Below are positions 9,416 to 17,583 of a DNA stretch of 64,000 nt, one piece after another. Source of the DNA: Acidimicrobiia bacterium (GTDB taxonomy: Bacteria; Actinomycetota; Acidimicrobiia; Acidimicrobiales; Bin134); NCBI GenBank assembly GCA_022825005.1, contig JAJDYU010000085.1, forward strand, positions 62,001-126,000. Reading direction: 5' to 3'. Numbering within the stretch: position 1 is the stretch's first letter; every line of letters starts with the position of its first letter. The notes under the pieces are model-generated. The model was given only the letters and a program-made list of their open reading frames with translations, ran no database searches and was not told the DNA's origin. The position numbers and the translations under genes are program-made.

Positions 9416-9958
9416 GTGCTGGCCGGAGGCAGGAGCCGGCGGATGGGCACCGACAAGGCCTTCATTGAGGTGGATGGCAAGTGGCTCATCGCCAACCCGC
9501 TGAGGGCATTGGCTGGCGCTTCGCAGCGGCTCATCGTCGGTGGGACAGATCCGAGGCTGGGTAGGGCTGCAACGTCAGCCGATGCTCGACACGTGGCCGA
9601 CCGCTGGCCCGGGGAGGGTCCGCTGGGAGCGGTGGCCACCGCGCTGAGCCTGGCCCGGCATCCGGTGGCAGTGATCTTGCCCTGCGATCTTCCCACCATC
9701 AGCGCCGAGGAAGTGGCGGTGCTTGTGCAGGCCGTCTTCGAAGCGCCGCCCTCAACGGCTCCAGCGGCGGCGGTATTCACCGATCAACGCCGCCACTACC
9801 TGCCGCTGGCCATCGACACAGCAGCCACAGCTCTGGCGGAGCGCCTGTTCGAATCAGGCTCTCGGTCCGTGGCCTCGCTGTTGGATGAAGCTGCTGTTGT
9901 CGACGTGCCCGCGCTTCCGTCGGCCGTGGCCGATATCGACAGTCCCGAGGACCTCTGA
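9416..9958 (+). CDS. mobA: Molybdenum cofactor guanylyltransferase-like protein
   Basis: About 180 residues. The nucleotidyltransferase signature LAGGRSRRMGTDKA opens the protein, with ILPCDLPTIS (the metal-binding DLP) in the middle and DIDSPEDL at the end, all typical of MobA, which attaches GMP to molybdopterin. The start is a problem. The GTG at 9416 removes the residues normally forming the first beta strand. In-frame upstream codons would supply them (IPYEFTGA), but no ATG, GTG or TTG precedes them closely. A rare initiation codon or a sequencing change should be considered. Confidence 0.8.
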   Translation: MLAGGRSRRMGTDKAFIEVDGKWLIANPLRALAGASQRLIVGGTDPRLGRAATSADARHVADRWPGEGPLGAVATALSLARHPVAVILPCDLPTISAEEVAVLVQAVFEAPPSTAPAAAVFTDQRRHYLPLAIDTAATALAERLFESGSRSVASLLDEAAVVDVPALPSAVADIDSPEDL

Positions 9959-10033
9959 TCGGCCAACTATCCTCAGCGAGGTGGAAATCCCCGAGATGGC
10001 CGGTTATCCCTACGACTCCGGGTCGCCTGTCGA

Positions 10034-11206
10034 TTGAGCGCTCAAGCCAGCCTCCCCGAGCCGGTCACAACGCGGCGCAAGCTGTCGGCAGTGGTGGCTG
10101 ACGCCGCAACCGCGGATGCCTACGCCCTCGATACTGAGTTCCACCGAGAACGTACCTACTACCCCAGGCTGGCTCTGGTTCAAATTGCCTGGCATGACCA
10201 GCTTGCCGTCATCGACCCGCTGGCGGTGCCCATCGCACCGCTGGCCAGGCTGCTGGAAGGCGACGGCATCGCAGTCCTACACGCCGCCGAACAGGACCTG
10301 GAAGTGCTCTACCACGAATGTGGAACTCGGCCTCGACGCATCTTCGATACGCAGATCGGGGCCGGTTTCGTCGGATACAGCTCGCCGTCGCTGGCCACGC
10401 TGCACGATCGGCTGCTGGGGGTGGAGCTGGCCAAGGAAGCCCGTCTGTCCGACTGGTTTCAACGGCCGTTGCCCGATCACATGCTGGCCTACGCCGCGGC
10501 CGACGTGGAGCGCCTGCTGGAAATCAGCGACATCCTGCAAAAGGACCTGCATGCCCGGGGACGACTCGAATGGGCAGAGGAGGAGTGCGCGCTCTTGCTG
10601 GAGCGGGCTGACGCCGGTCGATCTCCTGAAGCAGCCTGGCAACGGATAAAGGAGGTGCGCCGCATGGAGGGCCGGCCTAGGGCATTGGCCCAGGCGGTGG
10701 CCAGATGGCGTGAGGAGTACGCTGCCCGCCAGAACCAGCCCGTCCGCCATGTGCTGTCGGATCTTGGCGTAGCCGTTGTGGCTCAGCGCATGCCGAAGAC
10801 CATTGAGCAGTTGCGGGAGATCAGGGGCGTGGAGCCCCGGAACCTCCGCAAGGGGGCCGACAAGGAGCTTTTGTCGTTCCTCAAGGAGATCAGGGGGGCC
10901 GAATTGACGATCGAGGTGGTCAGCAAAGCGCCGAAATTGGATCCTGCGCTAAAGCCGGCAGTCAGCCTCATCACCTCATGGGCTGCCCAGCACGCCGCAG
11001 ACGCTGACCTGGACCCGGCACTGGTGGCGACCCGCAGCGACATAGAGGCTCTGCTGAAGGGTGATCCCCAATGCCGGGCCCTCAAGGGGTGGCGGGCCGA
11101 CATCATTGCCGCTCCAGTCCAACAGCTATTGGAGGGAACTGCGGCGGTAGCCTTCGACGACCAAGGCAAGCTCACCCTTGAAGAACGATCAGGGAGACCG
11201 ATTTAG
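10034..11206 (+). CDS. rnd: Ribonuclease D (3'-5' exoribonuclease with HRDC domain)
   Basis: A 390-residue protein of usual length. The DEDD exonuclease residues are present: ALDTEFHRERTYYPRL (Asp and Glu), AAEQDLEVL (Asp) and YAAADVERLL (Tyr and Asp, making it the DEDDy type). The HRDC domain is at about 210-290 (RPRALAQAVARWREEYA, RHVLSDLG, IRGVEPRNLRKGADKELL). The only start in frame is TTG at 10034; the frame upstream runs directly back to the mobA stop. Its role is 3' trimming of structured RNAs, including tRNA precursors. Confidence 0.92.
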   Translation: MSAQASLPEPVTTRRKLSAVVADAATADAYALDTEFHRERTYYPRLALVQIAWHDQLAVIDPLAVPIAPLARLLEGDGIAVLHAAEQDLEVLYHECGTRPRRIFDTQIGAGFVGYSSPSLATLHDRLLGVELAKEARLSDWFQRPLPDHMLAYAAADVERLLEISDILQKDLHARGRLEWAEEECALLLERADAGRSPEAAWQRIKEVRRMEGRPRALAQAVARWREEYAARQNQPVRHVLSDLGVAVVAQRMPKTIEQLREIRGVEPRNLRKGADKELLSFLKEIRGAELTIEVVSKAPKLDPALKPAVSLITSWAAQHAADADLDPALVATRSDIEALLKGDPQCRALKGWRADIIAAPVQQLLEGTAAVAFDDQGKLTLEERSGRPI

Positions 11207-11213
11207 GAAGCTT

Positions 11214-11726
11214 ATGAGCGACACGAATGAACGGGAATGGCTCGACTGGGATTCCTATGGCCGGGCCGTGCGGGAGTTGGCGGCGATGGTGGCCGACGAC
11301 GGGTACCGACCCGAAATGATTCTGGCCATTGCGCGGGGAGGCCTGTTCTGCGCCGGATCGCTGGGCTACGCGCTGTCGATCAAGAACATCTATGTGATGA
11401 ATTGCGAGTACTACACCGGGGTCGACGAGCGGCTCCCCGTACCGGTGATGCTTCCCCCCGCCGTCGACTTGGTGGATCACCGCAATTCCAAGATCCTCAT
11501 CGCCGACGACGTGGCCGATACCGGACACACTCTCAAAATGGTCTACGACTTCTGTGTGGAAAGGGTGGGCGACGTGCGCTCGGCGGTGCTCTATGAGAAG
11601 TCGCATTCCCTGGTGAAATCCGATTACGTGTGGAGGCGAACCGATCAGTGGATCAATTTTCCATGGTCAACCGATCGTCCGCTAGTGACCGCCGAAGAGG
11701 CCCGCCACAAAGTGCTAGATGCCTGA
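11214..11726 (+). CDS. Purine-type phosphoribosyltransferase
   Basis: 170 residues from the ATG at 11214, chosen because TAGGAAGC lies just upstream; an in-frame TTG at 11178 would overlap rnd. The PRPP-binding motif is plain (SKILIADDVADTGHTLKM), preceded by an active-site region (MILAIARGGLFCAG). A C-terminal segment (DYVWRRTDQWINFPWS) resembles xanthine-guanine phosphoribosyltransferases. It probably salvages a purine base or acts in the same superfamily. The exact base is not deducible. Confidence 0.85.
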   Translation: MSDTNEREWLDWDSYGRAVRELAAMVADDGYRPEMILAIARGGLFCAGSLGYALSIKNIYVMNCEYYTGVDERLPVPVMLPPAVDLVDHRNSKILIADDVADTGHTLKMVYDFCVERVGDVRSAVLYEKSHSLVKSDYVWRRTDQWINFPWSTDRPLVTAEEARHKVLDA

Positions 11727-11813
11727 GCACTCTTCCATTCTGGGACCATGTCGAAATCGGCGGTGTGCCATATGACAGAACGGAGTGGCTAGACTGGCCG
11801 CCATGAGACGATA

Positions 11814-11876
11814 GGGGGCGGAGTTCCCCCTGCTGCCAGCGCTAAAGGCTGCTGGCTTGATATTGCGGAGCCGCCC
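11814..11876 (+). promoter_or_regulatory. Structured leader abutting the start codon of the small Cys protein
   Basis: Two consecutive hairpins (GGGGG 11814-11818 with CCCCC 11826-11830, and GCCAGC 11835-11840 with GCTGGC 11851-11856) compete with a long pairing. In that pairing GGGCGG (11816-11821) pairs with CCGCCC (11871-11876), whose last base touches the ATG. The mutually exclusive pairs could hide or expose the ribosome site (TGCGGAG). This is inference from base pairing only. Confidence 0.35.
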
Positions 11877-12095
11877 ATGAAAAAGGGACGCCACCGTCGT
11901 TACGAAGAGGCTCGTGCGCTCAAGCACACAAGCGACGACTTCGACGTCATGTTCGAAGAAAACGAGGATCCATGCGTGGAGTGTGGAGCCATCCCCGGGG
12001 AGGAATGCCGACTCGTCAAAGTGGGGGCCAAGCCTTGGTGCGAGTACCGGGATACCCCGACTGATGACAGCGTCGACGAGCTGTTTCCCGACTGA
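11877..12095 (+). CDS. Small Cys-containing protein, possible zinc-binding
   Basis: A 72-residue acidic protein with basic N-terminus (MKKGRHRRYEEA). The central segment DPCVECGAIPGEECRLVKVG carries C-x2-C-x7-C, and a further Cys lies in KPWCEYRD, giving four cysteines able to hold one zinc. Similar 'CxxCGAxPGExC' segments occur in small actinobacterial zinc-finger proteins. No DNA-binding or enzymatic role can be assigned. It has its own 150-bp upstream region with a structured leader. Confidence 0.6.
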   Translation: MKKGRHRRYEEARALKHTSDDFDVMFEENEDPCVECGAIPGEECRLVKVGAKPWCEYRDTPTDDSVDELFPD

Positions 12096-12116
12096 GTTGG
12101 TCTGACTGAATGTCGG

Positions 12117-13829
12117 TCAGACTCCCTCGGTCTCATCGAGGATCTCGTCCAGCCGGAGTATGTCGTCGGCCCGCACCACCCCGATGAAAGTGCCGTCGTC
12201 GGCGGTCACCGGGAGTTGGTCGGTGTCGTTGGCATCCATCTGAGCCACCGCATCGCGCAACGTCCACGATGGCCGCGCCGTAGGCAGGTCGCGACGGGCA
12301 ATGTTCGCCACCAGTGTGTCGTTCCACGCGTCGCGCTCCAGTTCGCTCATCTGCTCAAGTCCGCACATGCCGATATAGACCCCGCCGTCGACCACCGGAA
12401 CTTCTCGCTCTCTCCGACCGAGAAGGTGGATGTAGACCAGCTCGCTCACCGTTGCGTCGGGAGGCACAGTGAGGGTGTCTGTGGTTAACGCGGAGGTGAG
12501 TGGGAGGGCCAGCCGCCGTTCCACCAGCCCCTCCCGCTTGTCCAACTGGTAGGAGGCCACGGAGCTGGACCCCGCCACCAGCTGAGAAACGGCGGCGGCT
12601 ATGAGCGCGGGGACTACGAATGCGGAGGTGCCGGTGCTCTCGGCCACGAACATGACCGCGGTAATGGGCGCCCGGTATCCGGCACCCAAGAAGGCGGCCA
12701 ACCCCAGCGTGCGGTAGAGCCCGATGTCGGCTGTACCCAGTGCTTGGCCCACGAAGCTGCCCACGATCACCCCTTGGACGGCCAGGGGAATGAACAGCCC
12801 GCCGGTGCCTCCAGCGCCCACGGTGGTAAGCGTGGCGACAACTCGGAAGGCCAAGAGGCTGCCGATCAACAGCAGTGTGTGATCGCCGTCTTGCAGCCAC
12901 TGCGTGGCCTCAACTCCGGGTCCCAAGCTGAGGGGCTGGTCGAAGACCGCTTCGGTGGCCACCACAAGCCCGGCCAGCACGGCTCCGCCGATCAGGATCC
13001 GGATGCCGATGGGATACTGCTGTTCGAGTCCCTTGGCCTGACGTACCAGCCACGCGAATCCCCGTCCTCCCAGGCCGGCAACCAAGCCGAGCAGGGCTCC
13101 GCCGCCCAAGTGGATGATGCTGAGGTCGCTGCTGTGGCTACCCAGGTCGATGACCGGATCGGTGCCCAGCGCGGCCACGTACACCAGGTAGCCGGAGGCG
13201 GAGGCCAATAGAGCCGGCAATAGCGCCCGACGGGCAACGTCATCGCGATAGGGGGCCTCCAGGGCGAAGATGACGCCGGTGGCCGGAGTCTTGAACACCG
13301 CGGCGATGCCGGCCGCTGCCCCTGCGGTGAGGAGCATCTTTGTCTCCTCCCGGCGGAGCCATCGACCGAACAGTCCCTGGGTGCTGTGGCCGACGGTCGC
13401 ACCGGCGTACACCGAGGGACCCTCCAGTCCCATCGAACCGCCGAGGCCGATGGTGGCCACACCGGCCATCAGCTTGGCCGGGAGCTGGGAAAGCGGCAGC
13501 CGGGGGTGACGCTCATGAAAGGCCCGGACATATTCGTCCGAAGTCGAAGGCGTGGCACCCCGCCCGATGTAGCGCAGAATGGCGAATGCGGCAGCCAGGC
13601 CGACGGCGGGAGCTGCCGCCTGCCACCACAGGGGTCCGTCCAGCAGGCGCTTCAAAAGCACCTCGATCGTGAGCTGCTCGAACACGGCTACCAGCAGTCC
13701 CACAAGAGCGCCGGTGACGATGGACAGCACCATCATCGCAGGGAAGGCCTGCCGTGGTCGGAAGGAGGACAACAGCTCCACGCCCGACCGGGCGATCCTG
13801 CCTCCTAAAAGAGCTTGGAGTGCTTGCAT
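12117..13829 (-). CDS. ClC-family chloride channel/antiporter with CBS domain pair
   Basis: A 570-residue membrane protein. The ClC core has the gating-glutamate motif as GLEGPSVYAG (about residue 130), the GGLFIP selectivity segment and about ten hydrophobic helices. The C-terminal 150 residues form a CBS pair (TVPPDATVSELVYIHLLGRRER and TADDGTFIGVVRADDILRLDE), typical of nucleotide-sensing regulation. The usual GSGIP segment is not recognisable, so whether it is a channel or an H+/Cl- exchanger is open. The start region is 34 bp from the divergent glcD start. Confidence 0.9.
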   Translation of the reverse strand: MQALQALLGGRIARSGVELLSSFRPRQAFPAMMVLSIVTGALVGLLVAVFEQLTIEVLLKRLLDGPLWWQAAAPAVGLAAAFAILRYIGRGATPSTSDEYVRAFHERHPRLPLSQLPAKLMAGVATIGLGGSMGLEGPSVYAGATVGHSTQGLFGRWLRREETKMLLTAGAAAGIAAVFKTPATGVIFALEAPYRDDVARRALLPALLASASGYLVYVAALGTDPVIDLGSHSSDLSIIHLGGGALLGLVAGLGGRGFAWLVRQAKGLEQQYPIGIRILIGGAVLAGLVVATEAVFDQPLSLGPGVEATQWLQDGDHTLLLIGSLLAFRVVATLTTVGAGGTGGLFIPLAVQGVIVGSFVGQALGTADIGLYRTLGLAAFLGAGYRAPITAVMFVAESTGTSAFVVPALIAAAVSQLVAGSSSVASYQLDKREGLVERRLALPLTSALTTDTLTVPPDATVSELVYIHLLGRREREVPVVDGGVYIGMCGLEQMSELERDAWNDTLVANIARRDLPTARPSWTLRDAVAQMDANDTDQLPVTADDGTFIGVVRADDILRLDEILDETEGV

Positions 13830-13863
13830 CCCGTGTGACCCACTGCCGGTATTCTACTGGCGG

Positions 13864-15306
13864 ATGAAGTTTCGAAAGGCCGACCCCTTGGTCGAGGATC
13901 TTCGACGGGTGCTGCCTCTTGACCGGATAAGGGTGGCTCCCCTCGAGCGATCGCTCATGGGCCGAGATGCCTCGATTTTCGAAGGTGGCCAGGCTGGTCC
14001 GGTGTGCTTCCCGATCGACACCGGGGAAGTACAAGGCTGCGTAGACACGGCACGACGCCATGGCCGGGCAGTGGTGCCTCGGGGAGCAGGGACCGGCCTG
14101 GCGGGGGGTGCGGTGCCCTTGGAGGAGCCAGTGGTGGTGGTCACCACCAAAATGAACCGGTTGCTGTCGGTGGATGCAGACAGTCGGGTGGCGTGGGTGC
14201 AGCCGGGCATGATCAACCTGGACCTCAGCCGAGCCACCGCACCCTACGGCCTGCACTTCGCTCCCGATCCTTCCAGCCAACAGGTGTGCTCCCTGGGGGG
14301 CAACGTGGGCACCAATGCCGGAGGGCCGCACTGCTTGGCCCATGGTGTCACCAGTGCCCACGTGCTCGCAGTGGAGGTGGTGCTCATGTCGGGAGAGGCG
14401 GTGGTGCTGGGCGATCCCGACGGCTGGGCCCCTGGAATGGACCTCCGCGGGGCGTATGTGGGGTCGGAGGGGATGATGGGCATCACCACCGCCATCGCCG
14501 TGCGCCTGACTCCCGATCCGCCTGCGGTGCAGACCCTGCTGCTGGCTTTCGACTCGGTGGATGCCGCGGCGCAGACGGTTAGCGCGGTGATTGCCGACGG
14601 GATTGTGCCCGCGGCCATTGAGATGATGGACAACAACATCATTAGGGCAGTGGAGGCGTATGTCGGGGCGGGGTTTCCCACCGATGCGGCCGCGGTGGTC
14701 ATCGTCGAAGTGGACGGCTTGCCTGGTGGTGTGGCCGAAGAAGCCGACCGAGTGGTGGAGTTGGCCACCGCGAGAGGGGCGAGTGTGCGTCGGGCCGTCG
14801 ACGAGCAGGAGCGGGCCTTGCTGTGGAAGGGGCGCAAGAGCGCGTTCGGCGCCATCGCCCGGATCAAGCCCAACTACTACCTGCATGACACGGTGGTTCC
14901 CCGGACTCGCCTGGCCGAGGTGATGAACCGGGTGTACGAGATCGTGGAAGAGCACGATTTGCAGGTGATGAACGTGTTCCACGCCGGTGACGGCAACCTT
15001 CATCCAATGTTGCTGTTCGACCGACGGGAGCCGGGGATAATGCCCCGGGTTCATGCCGCGGGTGCAGCCATCATCGAGGCCTCGTTGGCGGTGGGCGGGG
15101 TGCTGTCGGGCGAGCACGGTATTGGCATGGAAAAGCGCGACTTCATGCCATTGATGTTCAGCGAGGCCGATCTAGACGCTCAGGCCCGTCTGCGCCGGGC
15201 ATTCGACCCCGGAGGGATGGCCAATCCCAGCAAGGTGCTGCCAACCGGCGCGAGCTGTGCCGATGTAAACGCGCTGGACAAGGTTCCCGATGGGGTGTGG
15301 GGCTGA
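13864..15306 (+). CDS. glcD: Glycolate oxidase FAD subunit (GlcD-like)
   Basis: 480 residues from the ATG at 13864; an upstream open frame is antisense to the ClC gene and was rejected. The FAD-binding PCMH motif is VPRGAGTGLAGGAVP (about residue 76). The GGNVGTNAGGPHC and YVGSEGMMGITT segments follow. The C-terminal FAD-oxidase domain has FHAGDGNLHP and LSGEHGIGMEKRDFM. These are hallmarks of GlcD, which oxidises glycolate or a related 2-hydroxy acid at the membrane. It is the first gene of a three-gene glcDEF operon, with glcE starting directly after the stop. Confidence 0.93.
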   Translation: MKFRKADPLVEDLRRVLPLDRIRVAPLERSLMGRDASIFEGGQAGPVCFPIDTGEVQGCVDTARRHGRAVVPRGAGTGLAGGAVPLEEPVVVVTTKMNRLLSVDADSRVAWVQPGMINLDLSRATAPYGLHFAPDPSSQQVCSLGGNVGTNAGGPHCLAHGVTSAHVLAVEVVLMSGEAVVLGDPDGWAPGMDLRGAYVGSEGMMGITTAIAVRLTPDPPAVQTLLLAFDSVDAAAQTVSAVIADGIVPAAIEMMDNNIIRAVEAYVGAGFPTDAAAVVIVEVDGLPGGVAEEADRVVELATARGASVRRAVDEQERALLWKGRKSAFGAIARIKPNYYLHDTVVPRTRLAEVMNRVYEIVEEHDLQVMNVFHAGDGNLHPMLLFDRREPGIMPRVHAAGAAIIEASLAVGGVLSGEHGIGMEKRDFMPLMFSEADLDAQARLRRAFDPGGMANPSKVLPTGASCADVNALDKVPDGVWG

Positions 15307-16218
15307 GTGGCTGACCGAGAAGTGCCAGCCGAACTGGAGTTGTTTGCCGCGGAGGTGGGGACAGACGGACCAGTAGCTGTTGTCGGTGGGCGTACTCATT
15401 GGGAGGTTGGAGGGCGGTGCCCGGAGGAGACCCGCCTGGTGCGGGCCCCGGCTGGAGTGCGCGACTTCGATCCCGCTGACATGACTATTCGAGTCGGAGC
15501 GGGTACTCCGGTCGCCGAACTCGACGCGGCTTTGGCTGAAGCCGGGCAACGGGCGAACCTGCCCCTGACTCCGGGTGCAACGGTGGGCGGTGTGCTGGCG
15601 GTGGGCCGCGACGACCTCCACGCTTTGGGCCGAGGGCGGCTCCGGGACGCCCTGTTGGAGGCGGTTTTTGTGGCCGACGACGGCCAAGTGGTCACCGCGG
15701 GGGGACCGACGGTGAAAAACGTGTCGGGCTTCGACCTGTGCCGAGCAATGGTGGGTTCGCTGGGCACATTGGGGTTGGTGGGCGAAGTGATCCTGCGAAC
15801 CTGGCCGCGGCCACCGGTACAGCAGTGGTTGGCGGGACCGTGCGATCCGAGGGAGCTGCGTCGCCGGCTGTATTGGCCGTCGTCCATCCTGTGGGACGGC
15901 CAGACTGCTTGGATTCATCTGGAAGGCCACGCGTCTGACGTGGAGTCGGAGGCTGATCTTGCCCAATCTCTGGGATGCGAGCCGACCGAAGGCCCGCCGA
16001 CGTTGCCCCCTCACCGGGTGCCGGTGGGCGCGCTGGAGGCTGGAGGATTCTCCGGCCGCTATCTGGTGCAGATAGGTACCGGTTCGGCCTTCGTATCCGA
16101 GCCGATCCCGGTCCCCACCCCTGATCGGGCTGTGGTTGCTCTCCATGAGCGTCTGAAAGCGGAGTTCGACCCTCGCGGGCGACTAAATCCAGGGCGCGAC
16201 CCGCTGGCGGCGACATGA
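15307..16218 (+). CDS. glcE: Glycolate oxidase second FAD-binding subunit (GlcE-like)
   Basis: A 303-residue protein starting at the GTG that directly follows the glcD stop. The FAD-binding half is seen in MTIRVGAGTPVAELDAALAEAG, LTPGATVGGVLAVG, VSGFDLCRAMVGSLGTLG and the C-terminal FDPRGRLNPGRDP. The protein lacks the HGIGMEK-type active site of GlcD, as expected for GlcE. Overlap of 4 bp (ATGA) with glcF suggests a three-subunit complex made from one message. Confidence 0.88.
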   Translation: MADREVPAELELFAAEVGTDGPVAVVGGRTHWEVGGRCPEETRLVRAPAGVRDFDPADMTIRVGAGTPVAELDAALAEAGQRANLPLTPGATVGGVLAVGRDDLHALGRGRLRDALLEAVFVADDGQVVTAGGPTVKNVSGFDLCRAMVGSLGTLGLVGEVILRTWPRPPVQQWLAGPCDPRELRRRLYWPSSILWDGQTAWIHLEGHASDVESEADLAQSLGCEPTEGPPTLPPHRVPVGALEAGGFSGRYLVQIGTGSAFVSEPIPVPTPDRAVVALHERLKAEFDPRGRLNPGRDPLAAT

Positions 16219-17417
16219 GCCCGAAGGCGACCCTGGGAAACGACCGCGAAGGATCGCGCTCAAGACCCACTCTGGGAATAGACACCGAGGAGCTGGCCTC
16301 ATGCGTGTCGTGTGGGCTGTGCTTGCCCCACTGCCCGACGTTTCGGGTGACTGGGGAGGAGTGGGCATCGCCTCGTGGACGCATCAGCGCCATGCGCGAG
16401 GTGCAAGACAACGGAGCGGCGGTGGACGCCGCGTTCTTGTCGTCGATGGACTCCTGTGTGCAGTGCCGGGGTTGCGAGCCGGCTTGTCCCTCCGGAGTGC
16501 CATTCGGTTCGATGATGGAGGCCACCCAAGCTGAATTGGCCCGGCGGAGGCGGTTCGACTGGCGTCGCTGGGGATTTAGAGTTCTTGGCCACAGCTGGCT
16601 GCTGAACCTGATGTCTCGGATGTTGGCTGTGGCCCAGCGATTGCGGCTGGTGCCCTCCAAGCGGCTGGGGCTGCCGCCCATCCCGCTGGCCCAAGGGCGG
16701 CTTCGAGCGACCGGCGACGACGTGTGGCTGTTCACCGGCTGCGTGATGGATGCCTGGCAGCGGTCAACCCATGCCGCCGTGAAGCGAGTGGTGGAGGCGG
16801 CCGGGGCCGGGGTGGCCCTGCCGGGCACCGGTGCCGGGTGCTGCGGGGCGCTATCACTGCATGCCGGTTTGGAGGACCATGCACGCTCCCTGGCAGTTCG
16901 AACGATGAAAGCCCTGGAGGGTTCAGCCCCGATTCTGGTTGACTCTGCCGGTTGCGGGGCCGCCCTCAAGGAGTACGGCAAGCACTTGGGCACTCCGGAG
17001 GCTGCCGCCTTCAGCGAGCGAGTGCTGGACGTAAACGAGTGGCTGGCTGCTCAGGCCGACCGACTGCCCGCGGGAGGGGAGCGAGGCCAGGACATCACCG
17101 TCGCGGTTCACGACCCCTGCCATTTGCGCCATGTTCAACGGGCCCACCAACCGGTGGCCGATGTTTTGTCCCGTTATGCGACCGTGGTGGCCCTAGACGA
17201 CGAGGGTCTGTGCTGTGGGGCGGGCGGGGCTTACGCAGCCATGCAGCCCGATCTCGCAGCATCCATTCGTGATCGCAAGCTTGAGGCCATCAAGCGCTCA
17301 GGCGCCGATATCGTGGTCAGCGCCAACCCCGGCTGCACCATCCATTTGGCCAACGCCGGGGTCACCGTGCGCCACCCTTTGGAGATAGTGGACGAGGCGA
17401 TTGACCATGACGGTTGA
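16215..17417 (+). CDS. glcF: Glycolate oxidase iron-sulfur subunit (GlcF-like)
   Basis: 400 residues. Two [4Fe-4S] ferredoxin motifs are near the N-terminus (CVSCGLCLPHCP, about residue 27, and CVQCRGCEPACPSG, about residue 86). Two CCG domains follow, with cysteine pairs in GAGCCGALSLHAG and LCCGAGGAYA and the DPCHLRH segment. Such subunits pass electrons from the flavoproteins to the quinone pool. ATG start overlaps glcE, and its own end overlaps the small coiled-coil gene by 11 bp. Confidence 0.92.
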   Translation: MSPKATLGNDREGSRSRPTLGIDTEELASCVSCGLCLPHCPTFRVTGEEWASPRGRISAMREVQDNGAAVDAAFLSSMDSCVQCRGCEPACPSGVPFGSMMEATQAELARRRRFDWRRWGFRVLGHSWLLNLMSRMLAVAQRLRLVPSKRLGLPPIPLAQGRLRATGDDVWLFTGCVMDAWQRSTHAAVKRVVEAAGAGVALPGTGAGCCGALSLHAGLEDHARSLAVRTMKALEGSAPILVDSAGCGAALKEYGKHLGTPEAAAFSERVLDVNEWLAAQADRLPAGGERGQDITVAVHDPCHLRHVQRAHQPVADVLSRYATVVALDDEGLCCGAGGAYAAMQPDLAASIRDRKLEAIKRSGADIVVSANPGCTIHLANAGVTVRHPLEIVDEAIDHDG

Positions 17418-17583
17418 CCACATCCGAACTCAGCTCGAGCAAATCGCCGAGCAACTCGACGACCTGGCCATGTCAGTGCTGCGCGACGCCGTGGACGAGG
17501 GAGCAACGACGAGACCCGAAGAGGAGAAGAAACTGACCCGAGCCCGGCGTTCCGTCGAGAAGGCGATCCAGATATTGGGCTAG
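17407..17583 (+). CDS. Small coiled-coil protein of unknown function
   Basis: 58 residues from the ATG at 17407, which lies inside the end of glcF. The sequence is charged and helical: DHIRTQLEQIAEQLDDLAM, then EEEKKLTRARRSVEKAIQIL, with heptad-like spacing of Leu and Ile. Similar short proteins are common in actinobacteria but unassigned. It overlaps the 3' end of the convergent fbiC by 4 bp. Confidence 0.55.
   Translation: MTVDHIRTQLEQIAEQLDDLAMSVLRDAVDEGATTRPEEEKKLTRARRSVEKAIQILG

Noticed and set aside
11767-11880. Fluoride riboswitch next to a ClC gene
   Set aside because: Some spacing is similar, but the conserved GGNGAUGG start is missing, and the ClC gene is on the other strand and convergent.
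13513-15117. Long minus-strand ORF opposite glcD
   Set aside because: Codon pattern mirrors the real gene; His/Arg/Gly-rich translation with no motif.
15692-16993. Minus-strand ORF opposite glcE and glcF
   Set aside because: Ser/Pro/Arg-rich shadow of two clearly identified genes.
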